Assembly (NCBI GenBank): GCA_034231615.1
Contig: CM067306.1
Location: 63,164,813 to 63,228,812 of the forward strand
Length of the DNA stretch: 64,000 nt
Direction of reading: 5' to 3'
Source of the DNA: Meghimatium bilineatum
Lineage: Eukaryota > Mollusca > Gastropoda > Stylommatophora > Philomycidae
Shown here: in pieces, positions 11,171 to 21,882 of the stretch
How the letters are laid out: each line of letters opens with the position of its first letter
Numbering within the stretch: the stretch's first letter is position 1
The notes under the pieces: model-generated
Seen by the model: only the letters and a program-made list of their open reading frames with translations
What the model was told of the DNA's origin: nothing
The model's database searches: none
Program-made: the position numbers and the translations under genes

Positions 11171-11612
11171 TCGTTGTATCGTTGTATCGTTGTATTGTTG
11201 TATCGGTGTATCGTTGTATTGTTGTATCGGTGTATTGTTGTATCGGTGTATTGTTGTATCGGTGTATCGTTGTATCGGTGCATTGTTGTATCGGTGTATC
11301 GTTGTATCGGTGCATTGTTGTATCGGTGTATCGTTGTATCGGTGTATTGTTGTATCGGTGTATTGTTGTATCGTTGTATCGGTGCATTGTTGTATCGGTG
11401 TATTGTTGTATCGGTGTATTGTTGTATCGGTGTATTGTTGTATCGTTGTATCGGTGCATTGTTGTATCGGTGTATTGTTGTATTGTTATACTGTTGTATC
11501 GGTGTATTGTTGTATTGTTGTACTGTTGTATCGGTGCATTGTTGTATCGGTGTATTGTTGTATTGTTGTACTGTTGTATCGGTGTATTGTTGTACTATTG
11601 TATCGTTTTAAT
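11171..11612. repeat. 8/16-bp array (TTGTATCG family)
   Basis: Alternating gttgtatcg and gtgtattg units give 8-bp periodicity with 16-bp pairs over about 440 bp. Five frames remain open because no unit makes a stop. It is immediately followed by the telomere-like array. Confidence 0.95.
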
Positions 11613-11704
11613 GTTGTATTCCTAGGATCCATCGTATGTTAAACCAATAGCAAATATGAAGTCGTTTCTCTTCACTGTAATCATCATCAGAATATTTGTC
11701 ACAC

Positions 11705-12070
11705 TATCCCTAAACCTTAACCTAATACTAACCCTAAACCTAACCCTAAACCTAACCCTAACCATAACCATAACCCTAACCCTAAACCTAACCCTAACCC
11801 TAAACCTAACCCTAAACCTAACCATAACCCTAAACCTAACCCTAAACCTAACCCTAACCCTAAACCTAACCCTAAACCTAACCATAACCCTAAACCTAAA
11901 CCTAACCCTAACCCTAAACCTAACCCTAAACCTAACCATAACCATAACCCTAACCCTAAACCTAACCCTAACCCTAAACCTAACCCTAAACCTAACCCTA
12001 AACCTAACCCTAAACCTAACCCTAACCCTAAACCTAACCCTAAACCTAACCCTAAACCTAACCCTAACCA
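11705..12070. repeat. Interstitial telomere-like array (CCCTAA/ACCTAA)
   Basis: About 365 bp of hexamers, mostly alternating ccctaa with acctaa and some ccataa, so the opposite strand reads TTAGGG mixed with TTAGGT. TTAGGG is the usual animal telomere repeat. The C-rich strand reads left to right and unique sequence follows on the right, so this is an internal array and not a chromosome end. Confidence 0.9.
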
Positions 12071-12417
12071 TATACTTTATGTTTCAAGTATTCACAAATT
12101 TCTTCCGCTATTTGCCTTAAAGTTTTCTTGAATATTTACCATTCTTCTTTAATCGACTTACTGGTAACTTTTCACATTCTTCTACGAATCTCTGTTTATA
12201 TTGTTTTCGTATATTAGTATTCAGAAGTTTTTTTGTTTAACTTGCATGTTCATTTTAGTTAGTTTGTTGTACCCCTTGATGTTCTTCTGTCTTGTTATTT
12301 TAACTGATGGTAACATTCTTTTGTGGTCGTTGTCGGCGCACATAGAGAACATAACTTGGTTGTCAGTGTCGGCGAAAATAGAGAGCATGAGACATACATA
12401 AATTGATTAACAAAGAG
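12071..12417. other. No gene recognised
   Basis: T-rich sequence following the telomere-like array, with only short chance frames. Confidence 0.5.
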
Positions 12418-12700
12418 AATGTCTTAGAGAACATGAGTTATAGAGAACATGAGTTATAGAGAATATGAGTTATAGAGAACATGAGTTATAGAGAACATGA
12501 GTTTCAGAGAACATGGGTTATAGAGAACATTAGTTAATGAAAATATAAGTTATGCAGAACATTATTTAGGGAGAACACGAGTTACAGAGAATATTATTTA
12601 TAGAGAACATGAGTCACAAAGAACATGAGTTATAGAGATGATGAGTTATAGTGAACGTGAGATACATAGAACTGACCTGTGTAATAAAGAATATCAACCA
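12418..12700. repeat. ~16-bp degenerate minisatellite
   Basis: The phrase agagaacatgagttat recurs, crisply at 12425-12540 and then with increasing divergence and indels to about 12700. The gradient in unit quality suggests an old array decaying from its right end. Confidence 0.8.
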
Positions 12701-12844
12701 TATAGAACATAAGTAAAAAGAAACAGAACTCATAGATACTATTGCTCGTTCCGATGTTCTGGCACTCTTGAAATGGTTTTCATTAGCCGCATTGTAAAAG
12801 TTCTTGTGAAGTCAAACCATGAATCACAGTTCTTCATACGTTTT

Positions 12845-13108
12845 CAAATTCCTGCTGATGTTTTCCAAAGATGTTGTCTAAAGATGTTGTTCGAAGAATG
12901 TCCGATGATGTTGTTCTAAGATGTTGATTAACAAAATGTTTACCGAAGATGTTCATCGAAGATATCATGATTAGCAAGATGTTGTCCGAAGATGTTGCTG
13001 ATTAGCAAGATGGTGTACGAAGATGTTGCTGATTAGCAAGATGGTGTACGAAGATGTTGCTGATTAGCAAGATGGTGTACGAAGATGTTGTCTGAAGATG
13101 GTGCTGAT
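12845..13108. repeat. ~31-bp array (gaagatgttg...)
   Basis: Degenerate gatgttgtccgaa repeats lead into four cleaner copies of gctgattagcaagatggtgt plus acgaagatgtt between 12985 and 13090. It abuts the left inverted arm of the Penelope-like element. Confidence 0.8.
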
Positions 13109-13115
13109 TATCAAA

Positions 13116-14079
13116 AATTGTACTTACGTAAAACACAGAATTTTATAACAGTTCCACTCAGACACGACGGACTATCCCTAAAACTAGTGAGTAATGATGT
13201 AGGCTACGTTAGGGCTATTTGAACAACGAACAGCGCCAAAATGGTCGGGAACAGGAGACTTAAGGTGGCTAAGGACAAAAATGTCCTTCAGATTTTTCTC
13301 GCGCCTATAAGCCACCAGAGGTAAGTAGTGGAAAGCGACAATACATGTCGTTATGTGGTTCAGATGCGCTTCATTTCATTTCCCAAGGCCACTTTCTCCA
13401 TCGATGAGGCCTATACGCGTGAATCCCGTAATATTATGTACGTGATCATATGTAAATGCTGCGGCAAGCAGTACATTGGGGAATCGGTTTAAGATTGAGC
13501 GATCGTTTTGTACCCATCTTCATGCCATCAAGCACGGAACACCTACTCCTGTGGCCACACACTTTAACTTTGATGGTCATCATGTGCTCGTGATATTCAG
13601 GTCACTGCCATCAGATCCTGCACCATCGATGGTAGATCTAGGTACGCTCTAGAAAATCGTCTTGTTTTTTAATTGGGTACCCTTAAGTCTTTTGGATTCA
13701 ATTCCGACAACTCTTTTGTCTAGTACTGGGTTGGTGTGGTCTTTATCTTTATTCATTTTGTTCCATCATTTACGTCATCTGTTTGTTCGTTTCGTTTCCA
13801 CATATATTTACGTCTTTTTATGTACTTCCTGTCCTCATCTCATCTCATTTCCATATTTTCATTGGATACATTTGTGTGTTGTGATAATATCCATTCGTCG
13901 TCTTGTGATGTGTTGTGCGTATATTGATAAAGACATCTTGGTTGAAACGTTGAATATGTTTTGTGTAGTGTAATTTGTATGTTTTCTTCTGTGCACATCA
14001 TTACCCACTAGTATTATTGATAGTCCGTCGTGTCTGAGTGGAACTGTTATAAAAACCTGTGTTTTATGTAAGTACAATT
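13116..14079 (+). mobile_element. Penelope-like element 1, truncated, with inverted ends
   Basis: Two inverted arms of about 85 bp (13116-13200 and 13995-14079) share ccactcagacacgacggact and its complement. Between them the plus strand encodes SFPKATFSIDEAYTRESRN, then MYVIICKCCGKQYIGES (about 13431-13491), the GIY-YIG endonuclease signature of Penelope-like elements, with a stop directly after. Past a frameshift it reads FCTHLHAIKHGTPTPVATHF (about 13507-13566). At 13922-13952 is a ttgataaagac...ttggttgaaac motif shared with other element ends here. Inverted LTR-like ends are known for this class. The RT domain is missing. Confidence 0.75.
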
Positions 14080-14089
14080 GTTGTTACAT

Positions 14090-14740
14090 TTCATGCAGTT
14101 ACCTTATATTGATTGTCTGATTAGCTAGATGTTTTTCGTGAAGGAATACGGTGTATCTTGGTTTACAGATTGTCTGCGAAATGCGCGCCTTTCGATTTTG
14201 CACATTCAGCTTACTGTTATTGCCTCACTTTAACATCTGGATTAGGACAGCTTTCCCAAATCTCCTTAATCATCAATGTCACATGACATGAGATGGTTTT
14301 GTTATTACACGATTCATTTGATGCACATAAACAAAGGGACAAAGAATCAAACGATTACGAATAGATAATTATCAACAGACACAAGCAATAGAGCGTGGGG
14401 CATGTGGGAACTTGGCAGGGAATTAACAAACAAAATATGTACCGTGAAATGTACCGTGCAATCAGTACAACAAATCACCAGACATGAGTGACTACGGACT
14501 CATTTTAATTTTCATCTTTCATCCTATGGTCAATGTGATAGTTCAGCGATGAAGTAAAAGGGTATGACTTAAATAGTAGTTGATGCCAGTTACCTGGCAT
14601 TTCAACGACAGACAGGTAAGAGACGGTACCTTTATCGTTTATTTATATTTTAATTGTGTGTTTTAATTCACATGTATAAATTGTGTATATAAGTATGGTT
14701 GTCATGGAGTGTGCATCTCGTTCTATCAGTAAAATGGTAA
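14090..14740. other. No gene recognised
   Basis: A+T-rich sequence with short scattered frames. No repeat unit or RNA feature stands out. Confidence 0.5.
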
Positions 14741-14744
14741 GCAG

Positions 14745-15015
14745 TCCGTGGTTTCACCTGCCTGGGCAGCAATCTCTCACAGGTTGTTGACATGCCAGGG
14801 CAGCATTCTTCCACAGGCTGTTGACATGTCAGGACATCATTCCCTCACAGGCTGTTGACATGCCAGGGCAGTCTCTGACAGGCTGTTGACATGCCAGGGC
14901 ATCATTCCCTCACAATCTGTTGACATGCCAGTACATCATTCTCTTACAGGCTGTTGAAATGTCAGTGCAGCATTCTTTCACAGGCTGTTGACATGACGCG
15001 ACAGCATTCTCTCAA
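14745..15015. repeat. ~34-bp degenerate minisatellite
   Basis: The core ggctgttgacatgccagggc followed by agcattctctcaca recurs about eight times with substitutions and small deletions. Confidence 0.85.
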
Positions 15016-15154
15016 AGACATCGTCAATGAAGTAAGTGAAACAATAGTGAATATAATGCCACATTTCGAAGACTACACAAAAATGTATGGGACAGATGCA
15101 AAATGGGGACTGCCACCAAACTCATAGTTTACCGAGGACCAGTAATGTCGTAGT

Positions 15155-15355
15155 CCTACTCTGTGGCAGAGTGGTATAGAGCACATATGTGACGGCCAAG
15201 ATACCGAGTTCTATCCCCGCCAAAGTCAATTGTCCATCCGGACCGTTCAGAAAGTACTGTCAAACTACTGAACATATTTATATTGTCTAAAGAATCAATG
15301 CAGCCAAAAAAAACTGGGTTGATAGCCACGTTCTAAATAGGATATGCTACCAATT
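15155..15355 (+). mobile_element. tRNA-derived SINE
   Basis: The head contains an A-box-like tggcagagtgg and a B-box-like gagttctatcccc 40-50 bp apart, fitting a tRNA-derived pol III promoter with some decay. The body (ttatattgtctaaagaatca and ctgggttgatagccacgt) reappears at 44.27-44.42 kb, supporting a dispersed family. Confidence 0.6.
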
Positions 15356-15600
15356 AGACACGACAGACAATAACTAAAACTAGTGGGAAATGATGAGCAC
15401 ACAAGAAAACATACAAATTACAATACACAAATCATATTCAAAGTTTCAACCAAAAGGTCTTTATCAAGATACACACAAAACGTCAAAAGACTAAGCATGG
15501 AAAAATTATCACAACAAACAAACGTATCCAACGGAAATATGAAAATGAGACTAGAAGGTCTACCAATTAGTAATGTCATTGCTACTTTCGGCTCATGAAA
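15356..15600 (-). mobile_element. Penelope-like element 1 family, 3'-end fragment
   Basis: On the minus strand this matches 13.78-14.03 kb, including the end-repeat part (actagtgggaaatgatg on plus) and the cttgataaagacc...ggttgaaac motif at about 15445-15475. Only the terminal 240 bp remain. Confidence 0.65.
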
Positions 15601-15894
15601 CATGGTACGCCACACGATAGAAGATTGAAGCAATTAAACGTAAACTTTGTTCACTTGAAGATCAGCAACTATTAGTGGATATAAAATACCAGCAAGTGAG
15701 GTAACGATAGGATAAGGATGTAAAGGCGTAGACAATATTGGAGAGAACACTGAAATGCTGAGAAAGATGCATAGTCCGTATACAAGATCGTTATCAGCCA
15801 AAGAAGCTGCTATTTTGAGAGCTTGAGGGTTGAACCCGCTAGGTAGGAGGACATAAGTACGTTTTCAATACATTCTTTAGACATCGCTGACTCA

Positions 15895-16175
15895 TTTATG
15901 AGAACATACATTTGTTCGTCCATCACAAGTGATGATGACCATTTTTACATCCATGTTTGAAAATTCAGTTAGAATTATTACCATGCTTAATAGTTCGTAG
16001 ATGGCTAATAAGTCCTATTCGAGCTGTAAATGTTCTTGGACAGTTATGAGAATATAAACACAAAGTCAAGGGGGTGGAGTGGAGGGGTGGGGTTTTGCAC
16101 AATACAAAATCAAGATTGGTGCAGAGAGCCTCAGACACGATGTAACGAAACAAAATCACGCTAGAAGAAAGGAAA
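15895..16175 (-). pseudogene. LINE group C zinc-knuckle tail and 3' UTR
   Basis: The minus strand encodes NCPRTFTARIGLISHLRT (about 15980-16035), the C-terminal CxxC...H finger tail of this LINE group. It is followed by a 3' UTR ending atggtcatcatcacttgtga. The same 3' end occurs at 31.24 and 48.15 kb. About 50 bases of unrelated GC-rich sequence near 16070-16100 interrupt the coding part. Confidence 0.75.
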
Positions 16176-16204
16176 GACCATGTTAATGTCTCACAAACTC
16201 TTTC

Positions 16205-16298
16205 TCATACTTTCTCACACGTTCTCACACATGTCAGTGTGGGGTAGACAATTTCATACTTTCTCACACATGTCAGTGTGGGGTAGACAATTTCATGA
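16205..16298. repeat. ~45-bp duplication
   Basis: The block cacacatgtcagtgtggggt plus agacaatttcat occurs twice, each preceded by catactttct. Confidence 0.85.
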
Positions 16299-16341
16299 TT
16301 GAAATATGACTCATTAGTGGCAGCCGAGCATAACGTAGAGA

Positions 16342-16562
16342 TCTCATCATCATCATCATCTCATCATCATCATCATCTCATCATCATCTCATCATCATCT
16401 CATCATCATCATCTCATCATCATCTCATCATCATCATCTCATCATCATCTCATCATCATCATCATCATCATCATCATCTCATCATCATCTCATCATCATC
16501 TCATCATCATCATCTCATCATCATCATCATCTCATCATCATCTCATCATCATCATCTCATTT
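16342..16562. repeat. (ATC/ATCTC)n microsatellite
   Basis: About 220 bp of cat-cat-cat runs punctuated by ctcat. The open plus frame (His/Ser/Ile strings) is due to composition only. Confidence 0.95.
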
Positions 16563-16599
16563 GAGATGAATGGTCATCGTGGATTACGACGGACATACA

Positions 16600-16955
16600 A
16601 CATCTAGTTGCTTGCTTTAAACAAACGTATTTTTCAGGTCCAGAAATGTTTAGTGCAGGCAATATCCCAAACCAGTACCGGTTCTAAAGTTTTCCTATAG
16701 TGGCAGCACGACGACATTCATGAGTTACATGATTAGAAGCAGACAATAGGTATTATTACATTCCATTTCCTATAGGATATGTACATAGTTAATTTCCAGA
16801 CATTGAATAATCTGATGATACAGTTCATGGAAGAATTATAGTACAATTCCAGACATCGAATAAATCTATGCTACAGTTCATGAAAGAACTAGCACAGAAG
16901 GTCGTAAGCAATGTTTATCAACACAGATAAGAACACGCGCTAAGCATAAAAATAC
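16600..16955. other. Mostly unique DNA with a short duplication
   Basis: Two related phrases (aattccagacattgaataat and attccagacatcgaataaat) lie about 60 bp apart near 16790 and 16847. Nothing else is recognised. Confidence 0.45.
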
Positions 16956-16959
16956 ATCT

Positions 16960-17945
16960 AAAGATATTACAAGCAAATCATTACCAATATCTTGCAAAAT
17001 CATTATCATAAATGATGGTAGATGCGAAACAAAAGTTAAAGGAGATTAGGAATCAACAAAAGTACTTTCAATGACATGAGAAAAATATTAACATCTTAAC
17101 AAATCACAAATTATAAATGAGAATGATAAATACTAGATCTATTCTGAATGTATTGCTGAGAAACATGGTCAATGTACAAACAACTAGAAGACAGAATTTA
17201 TGCCTTTGATGTGGATATACAGATGATAAAGAGGACGGAAGGTATCATGTAAAGAGAAGAAAACAAACCAATAGGTTTTGATAACACTTAATACGGAATA
17301 CTGAATATGAACAGGAGGTAAACATAAACATACATGGAGAGAAGCTACAACAAGTAAACCATTATCAATATCTTGGCTTGGACACATAGTCACAAATGAT
17401 GACAGATGTGAAACAGAAGTTAAAAGGAGAATAGGAATGGCTAAAAGTACCTTCAATGACATGAGGAAAATAGTAACATCTAAACAAATTACAAACAAGT
17501 TAAAAATGAGAATTATAAAATGCTACATCTATTCTATATTAATGTATGGCTCAGAAACATGCACACTAAATAAGCAATTATAAGACAGATTTGATGCCTT
17601 TGAGATGTGGGTATATAGGAGAATAGGGAGAACATCATGGAAAGAGAAGAAAGCAAAGAGGTGATAAAGACACTTAATATGAAGAAAGAATTACCAAGAG
17701 AAATAAAGATCACGCAAATGAATATTTTGTACACATTAAAAGACATGCCACCTTATTGAAGACTTTACTTTAGGGTAAAGTCAAAGGGAAGCGAGCAAGA
17801 GGTAGGCAGAGACACAAGTGGGAGAGTAGCATCACAAGACGAACAGGTTACATACAGCCTAGCAGAGTGCACCGCCAAAACAAGAGACGGGGGATATTGG
17901 AGATCTGTTGCAGCCAGCCTTCGTTGCAGAGACGGCTCTTGATGA
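16960..17945 (+). pseudogene. LINE group B RT thumb to tail, multiply broken
   Basis: The plus strand carries RCETEVKRRIGMAKSTFNDM, then IIKCYIYSILMYGSE and DAFEMWVYRRIGRTSWKEK, which parallel the intact frame at 19.5-20.4 kb, but with stops and frameshifts throughout. A partial, more diverged copy of the same segment precedes it (16960-17330), suggesting internal duplication. The element ends with cgttgcagagacggctcttg and a gatgat stub at 17945. Confidence 0.8.
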
Positions 17946-17984
17946 TGCTAAATATGGACAATATTACACACATAACGCCATTTT

Positions 17985-18210
17985 TTTTATATAATAAAAA
18001 GCAAGGAACATCTTGTAGTATATCTTACTTCCTGGTGTTACTGTGAAGGGAAGACATGCACGAGGAAGGCAGAGATGGAAGTCAAAGGGAAATATCACGA
18101 GATGGACAGGTTACAGTCTTTCAGAGTGCCTCACCAAAGTAAGAGACATAGGATGTTGAGGTTCTGTTGAAACCAACCTTCATTGCGGAGACGGCATTCA
18201 ATGATGATTA
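17985..18210 (+). pseudogene. LINE group B 3' end, second copy
   Basis: This repeats the last 200 bp of group B (gaggaaggcagagatggaag, ttacagtctttcagagtgcc, cattgcggagacggcattca, then atgatgatt). It lies head-to-tail after the preceding copy. Confidence 0.7.
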
Positions 18211-18419
18211 AGATCGAAAAAAATCATCTGAAAGCAAACAGGAAAGATTTGAACAAGATGTGTTTAGCTGGTATCTACTCGCTTCGTAACGTGAGTGGAC
18301 ACATTCACCGAAACGATCAATCATACCTAGAAGATGTGAATTTAGTCAAGAGTTACAACGCATATATCCTCACGTTACTATGAATAAAAAAGTAACCCAT
18401 AGCATTTATTAATGCCGTA

Positions 18420-18625
18420 GGGGTGTGAGATGTTAGATGAGGGCGGTAGACATCTCCTCTCTCTCGCAGTCTTTACTTCCGGATTAATCAGGTACCCATT
18501 TAAGGCTGGGTCGACCTGGGAGCCGTTGCAATCTGAAAACATTTCCGCCTCAACTGGGGAATGAACCCAGGACCACTCATATGCGAAGCCAGTGCGCTAA
18601 CCACTGCGCTAGTGCGGCTCCCCAA
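18420..18625 (-). mobile_element. tRNA-derived SINE
   Basis: On the minus strand the head reads gcactagcgcagtggttagc (A box) and ctgggttcattccccagt (B box), a clear tRNA-like promoter. A body follows containing gggtcgacccagcc and a 3' portion near 18425-18480. A more diverged relative is at 20.72-20.84 kb. Confidence 0.75.
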
Positions 18626-18837
18626 TGAATATGGACTGTTCGATGGATTTTCAGAAAACGTGTATATCCTCAAGTTACTCTGAATATAGACGGGTCGATT
18701 GACACTCAGAACATAACATATCTAACAGGCATGTACGTTTTGTAGCGCAATAAACATTTAACACTAATACGTGCTAAGTGGCATCAGTACTGAAAGGAAT
18801 TCTAGGCGTATTAAGAACATACATATCCAAGTAGCGT

Positions 18838-19075
18838 TTATCATCATCGTTATTCAAATGTCATCATTATCATCATACAAATGTCATCATTATCATCATA
18901 CAAATGTCATCATTATCATCATCGACATATTCTTCATCTTCATCTGTTTCATAATTATCATTTTATCGACTTAATTATCATCCTAAAAATTGTCGTCTTC
19001 ATCCTCATCATTTTACTAATCATCTTTTCATCTTCATTATCAGCACGATAATCGTCAACATCATCATTACTATAC
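18838..19075. repeat. ATC-rich tract with a 23-bp triplet
   Basis: The unit tcatcattatcatcatacaa plus atg occurs three times at 18850-18920. It is followed by a degenerate atc-rich tail. Confidence 0.8.
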
Positions 19076-19344
19076 ATTTTTGTGCAGTCCAGATTTGCGT
19101 CCACATCTATTATACCAACTAACTAGTTGTGACACCAATCATTGTACGTAATAAATCGAGAACTTTACGGTGCTCTACCAAGGCATCTGCATATTTTATC
19201 ATACCAACAGATCGCAAGTACATAACTTGTTTGACCAATACGCCTGTAAGAATTTCTATTTATTCAATGTTTCTCTCATGACAGCTATAGCCTCGTGCCC
19301 ACTTGTAGTGTAGAACTACCATTTCATATCTTAAAGATCATCAT

Positions 19345-20450
19345 CATCATTAAGTGCCGTCTCCGCAACGAAGGTTGGCTGCAACGTATCTCCAACATCT
19401 TCTGTCTCTTGTCTTGGTGGTGCACTCTGCTAGACTGTAACCTGTCCATCGTGTAATGTTACTCTCCTACTTGTATCTCTGCCTACCTCTTGCTCGCTTC
19501 CCTTTGACTTTACCCTCAAGTAAGGTCTTCATTATGGTGTCATGTCTTTTAATGTGTCCAAAGTATTTTATTTGCCTGATCTTTATTTCTCTTAGTAGTT
19601 CTTTCTTCATATTAAGTGTCTTTAGCACCTCTTTTTTTTTCTTCTCTTTCCATGATGTTCTCCCTATTCTTCTATATACCCACATCTCAAAGGCATCAAT
19701 TTTGTCTTCTAATTGTTTATTTAGTGTCCATGTTTCTGAGCCATACATTAATATGGAATAGATGTAGCATTTTATAATTCTCATTTTTAACTTGTTTGTA
19801 ATTTGTTTAGATATTAATAATTTCCTCATGCCATTGAAGGTACTTTTAGCCATTCCTATTCTCCTTTTAACTTCTGTTTCACATCTGCCATCATTTGTGA
19901 CTATGTGTCCAAGATATTGATACTGTTTTACTTGTTGTAGTTTCTCTCCATGTATGTTTATGTTTATCTCCTGTTCTTCTGTGTGTTTGCTAATTATCAT
20001 GGTTTTTGTTTTTTGAATGTTTATATCCAGTCCATATTCATTACTTGATTTATTGACTTGATCTATTAGTCTTTGTAGTTCATGTTCACTTTCTGCTAAA
20101 AGAACAGTGTCATCTGCATATCTAATGTTGTTTATTATTTTCCCATTGATCTTGAGTCCTGGTATTTCTTCTATATTTTTAAAGATATTCTCTGTGTAGA
20201 TATGAAATAGGCTTGGTGATAAAATGCATCCTTGTCTTACCCCTCTTCTTATTTCTATGTATGGAGAGTAGCTGTTTTCACACCTTATTGATGCAGTTTG
20301 TTCCAAATATATATTTCTAATCAGCCTGATGTCTTTTCCATCTATGCCTATTTCTTGAAGACATATGATTAATTTTTCATGTTGGACTCTGTCAAAGGCC
20401 TTGCTGTAGTCTATGAAGCAAATATAGATACTTTTTTGGACTTCTATATA
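19345..20450 (-). mobile_element. LINE group B: best-preserved RT, 3' half
   Basis: Reading 5' to 3' on the minus strand from about 20450 this is the 3' half of a non-LTR retrotransposon ORF2. Domain A is FIDYSKAFDRVQHEKL (about 20360-20420). GVRQGCILSPSLF is near 20210-20250, and the catalytic block IRYADDTVLLAES is near 20090-20130 with both aspartates present. QYQYLGHIVTNDGR, the MYGSETWTL thumb and an RARGRQR tail follow. The frame is open from about 20440 to the stop at 19467. The 3' UTR runs on to 19345 and ends in (GATGAT)n on its own strand. The 5' half (endonuclease) is absent; the break coincides with the foldback element at 20.47 kb. It is the youngest-looking LINE here. Confidence 0.9.
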
Positions 20451-20467
20451 TCTATCTATATATTTAT

Positions 20468-20713
20468 CTTAACTAATAGTTACTGTTGCTTAGTACATGA
20501 ATAGTTATCTTCAACACCGACCCCTGCTTTTTCAGGAAATCTACGTTTATCTTTAGAGTTTTAAGGTACGTTTATCTTAAAGATAAACGTACCTTAAAAC
20601 TCTGAAGATAAACGTACCTTAAAGCACTAAAGATAAACGTAGATTTCCTGAAAAAGCAGGCGTCGGTGTTGAAGATAACTATTCATGTACTAAGCAACAG
20701 TAACTATTAGTTA
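20468..20713. mobile_element. Foldback element (near-perfect long palindrome)
   Basis: The left arm starts aactaatagttactgttgct and the right arm ends with its complement agcaacagtaactattagtt. The arms match for over 100 bp with very few mismatches and almost no spacer. The right arm has one extra copy of a ~26-bp module containing aaggtacgtttatctt. No coding potential is visible, fitting a foldback or MITE-like element. It abuts the truncated 5' end of the group B LINE. Confidence 0.8.
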
Positions 20714-20714
20714 G

Positions 20715-20845
20715 GATGCCCAATTCACATCCTTGCTGTCTTTACCTTAATAATTCATGCGAACAGTATCCATTTACAGCTGGCTCGACCGGACGAGCGA
20801 TGGCTTCAGATGAAAATATCACGGTTCGAACCTTTATTTCTGTCC
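20715..20845 (-). mobile_element. Decayed tRNA-type SINE
   Basis: Sequence such as catttacagctggctcgacc matches the SINE body at 18.5 kb (catttaaggctgggtcgacc). The expected tRNA-like head follows in degraded form near 20800-20840. Confidence 0.5.
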
Positions 20846-21164
20846 GGACATTGTTTCCAATCCGGCACGATGTAACCCGATGATAGTAAGCAAGATCACT
20901 TTCAGCTAAAGGTTAGAATATGGTACGCTGGAATTGGATGATGGTAAACGATATCTTCATTAACTACGCTAGTTTTTCCTCCAGGGCGCTTTACGGGACA
21001 TATTTCGTTATCTTAAACCAGAGAATCCTAAAAATTTCCCTCACGCCCCCGTCCCTTGAACATTTGGCATATGTCTTACCCCGTACCCCGAGACTAGTCC
21101 TTAATTTAAACCCTCTCCACTTTTTAAATAATTTCATTGAGAAAATAAACTTAGAAACAGTTGA

Positions 21165-21707
21165 TAATTAACATTGTTATTATTGTCTGTATTGTTATCA
21201 TTGTCTGTACTGTTATCATTGTCTCTATTGTTATCATTGTCTGTATTGTTATCATTGTCTGTATTGTTATCATTGTCTGTATTGTTATCATTGTCTGTGC
21301 TGTTATCATTGTCTCTATTGTTATCATTGTCTGTATTGTTATCATTGTCTGTATTGTTATCATTGTCTGTATTGTTATCATTGTCTGTGCTGTTATCATT
21401 GTCTCTATTGTTATCATTGTCTGTATTGTTATCATTGTCTGTATTGTTATCATTGTCTGTATTGTTATCATTGTCTGTACTGTTATCATTGTCTGTATTG
21501 TTATCATTGTCTGTATTGTTATCATTGTCTGTATAGTTATCATTGTCTGTATTGTTATAATTGTCTGTATTGTGATCATTGTCTGTATTGTTATCATTGT
21601 CTCTATTGTTATCATTGTCTCTATTGGTATCATTGTCTTTATTGTTATCATTGTCTGTATTGTTATCAGTGTCTGTATTGTTATCATTGTCTGTATTGTT
21701 ATCAGTA
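21165..21707. repeat. 18-bp minisatellite (attgttatcattgtctgt)
   Basis: About 30 copies of attgttatcattgtctgt with a few alternates (tctctatt, tctgtgct) that recur every 7-8 units, a weak higher-order pattern. Four frames are open for 120-203 codons as a consequence. It ends about 175 bp upstream of the lectin 2 start codon. Confidence 0.95.
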
Positions 21708-21882
21708 TACAATTTCTATATTTTTTTCCAACACGCCAAAAATAAATTCCAGTGATTTCCATTGTAAAAAGTAGTTAACATAAAATTAAACAATAGCAAT
21801 TTCTTCTTTTATTTATATTAAATATATATATTATATATATTTATATTCTTTTCAGAGTTACATTTCAGACTTTTATAAGAAA

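Noticed and set aside
11705..12070. True chromosome end
   Set aside because: Hexamers are mixed, the tract is only about 365 bp, and ordinary sequence continues on both sides.
15160..15235. Functional tRNA gene
   Set aside because: A- and B-box words are present, but the sequence does not form a complete cloverleaf by eye and continues into a dispersed SINE body. The same holds at 18.6, 29.9 and 38.1 kb.
19456..19761. Plus-strand hydrophobic protein of about 100 residues
   Set aside because: It is the shadow of the LINE tail encoded on the opposite strand. The same applies at 17184-17498 and 17534-17746.
21151..21762. Asp/Asn-rich or Ile/Val-rich repeat proteins
   Set aside because: Same artefact of an 18-bp array; four frames are open at once.
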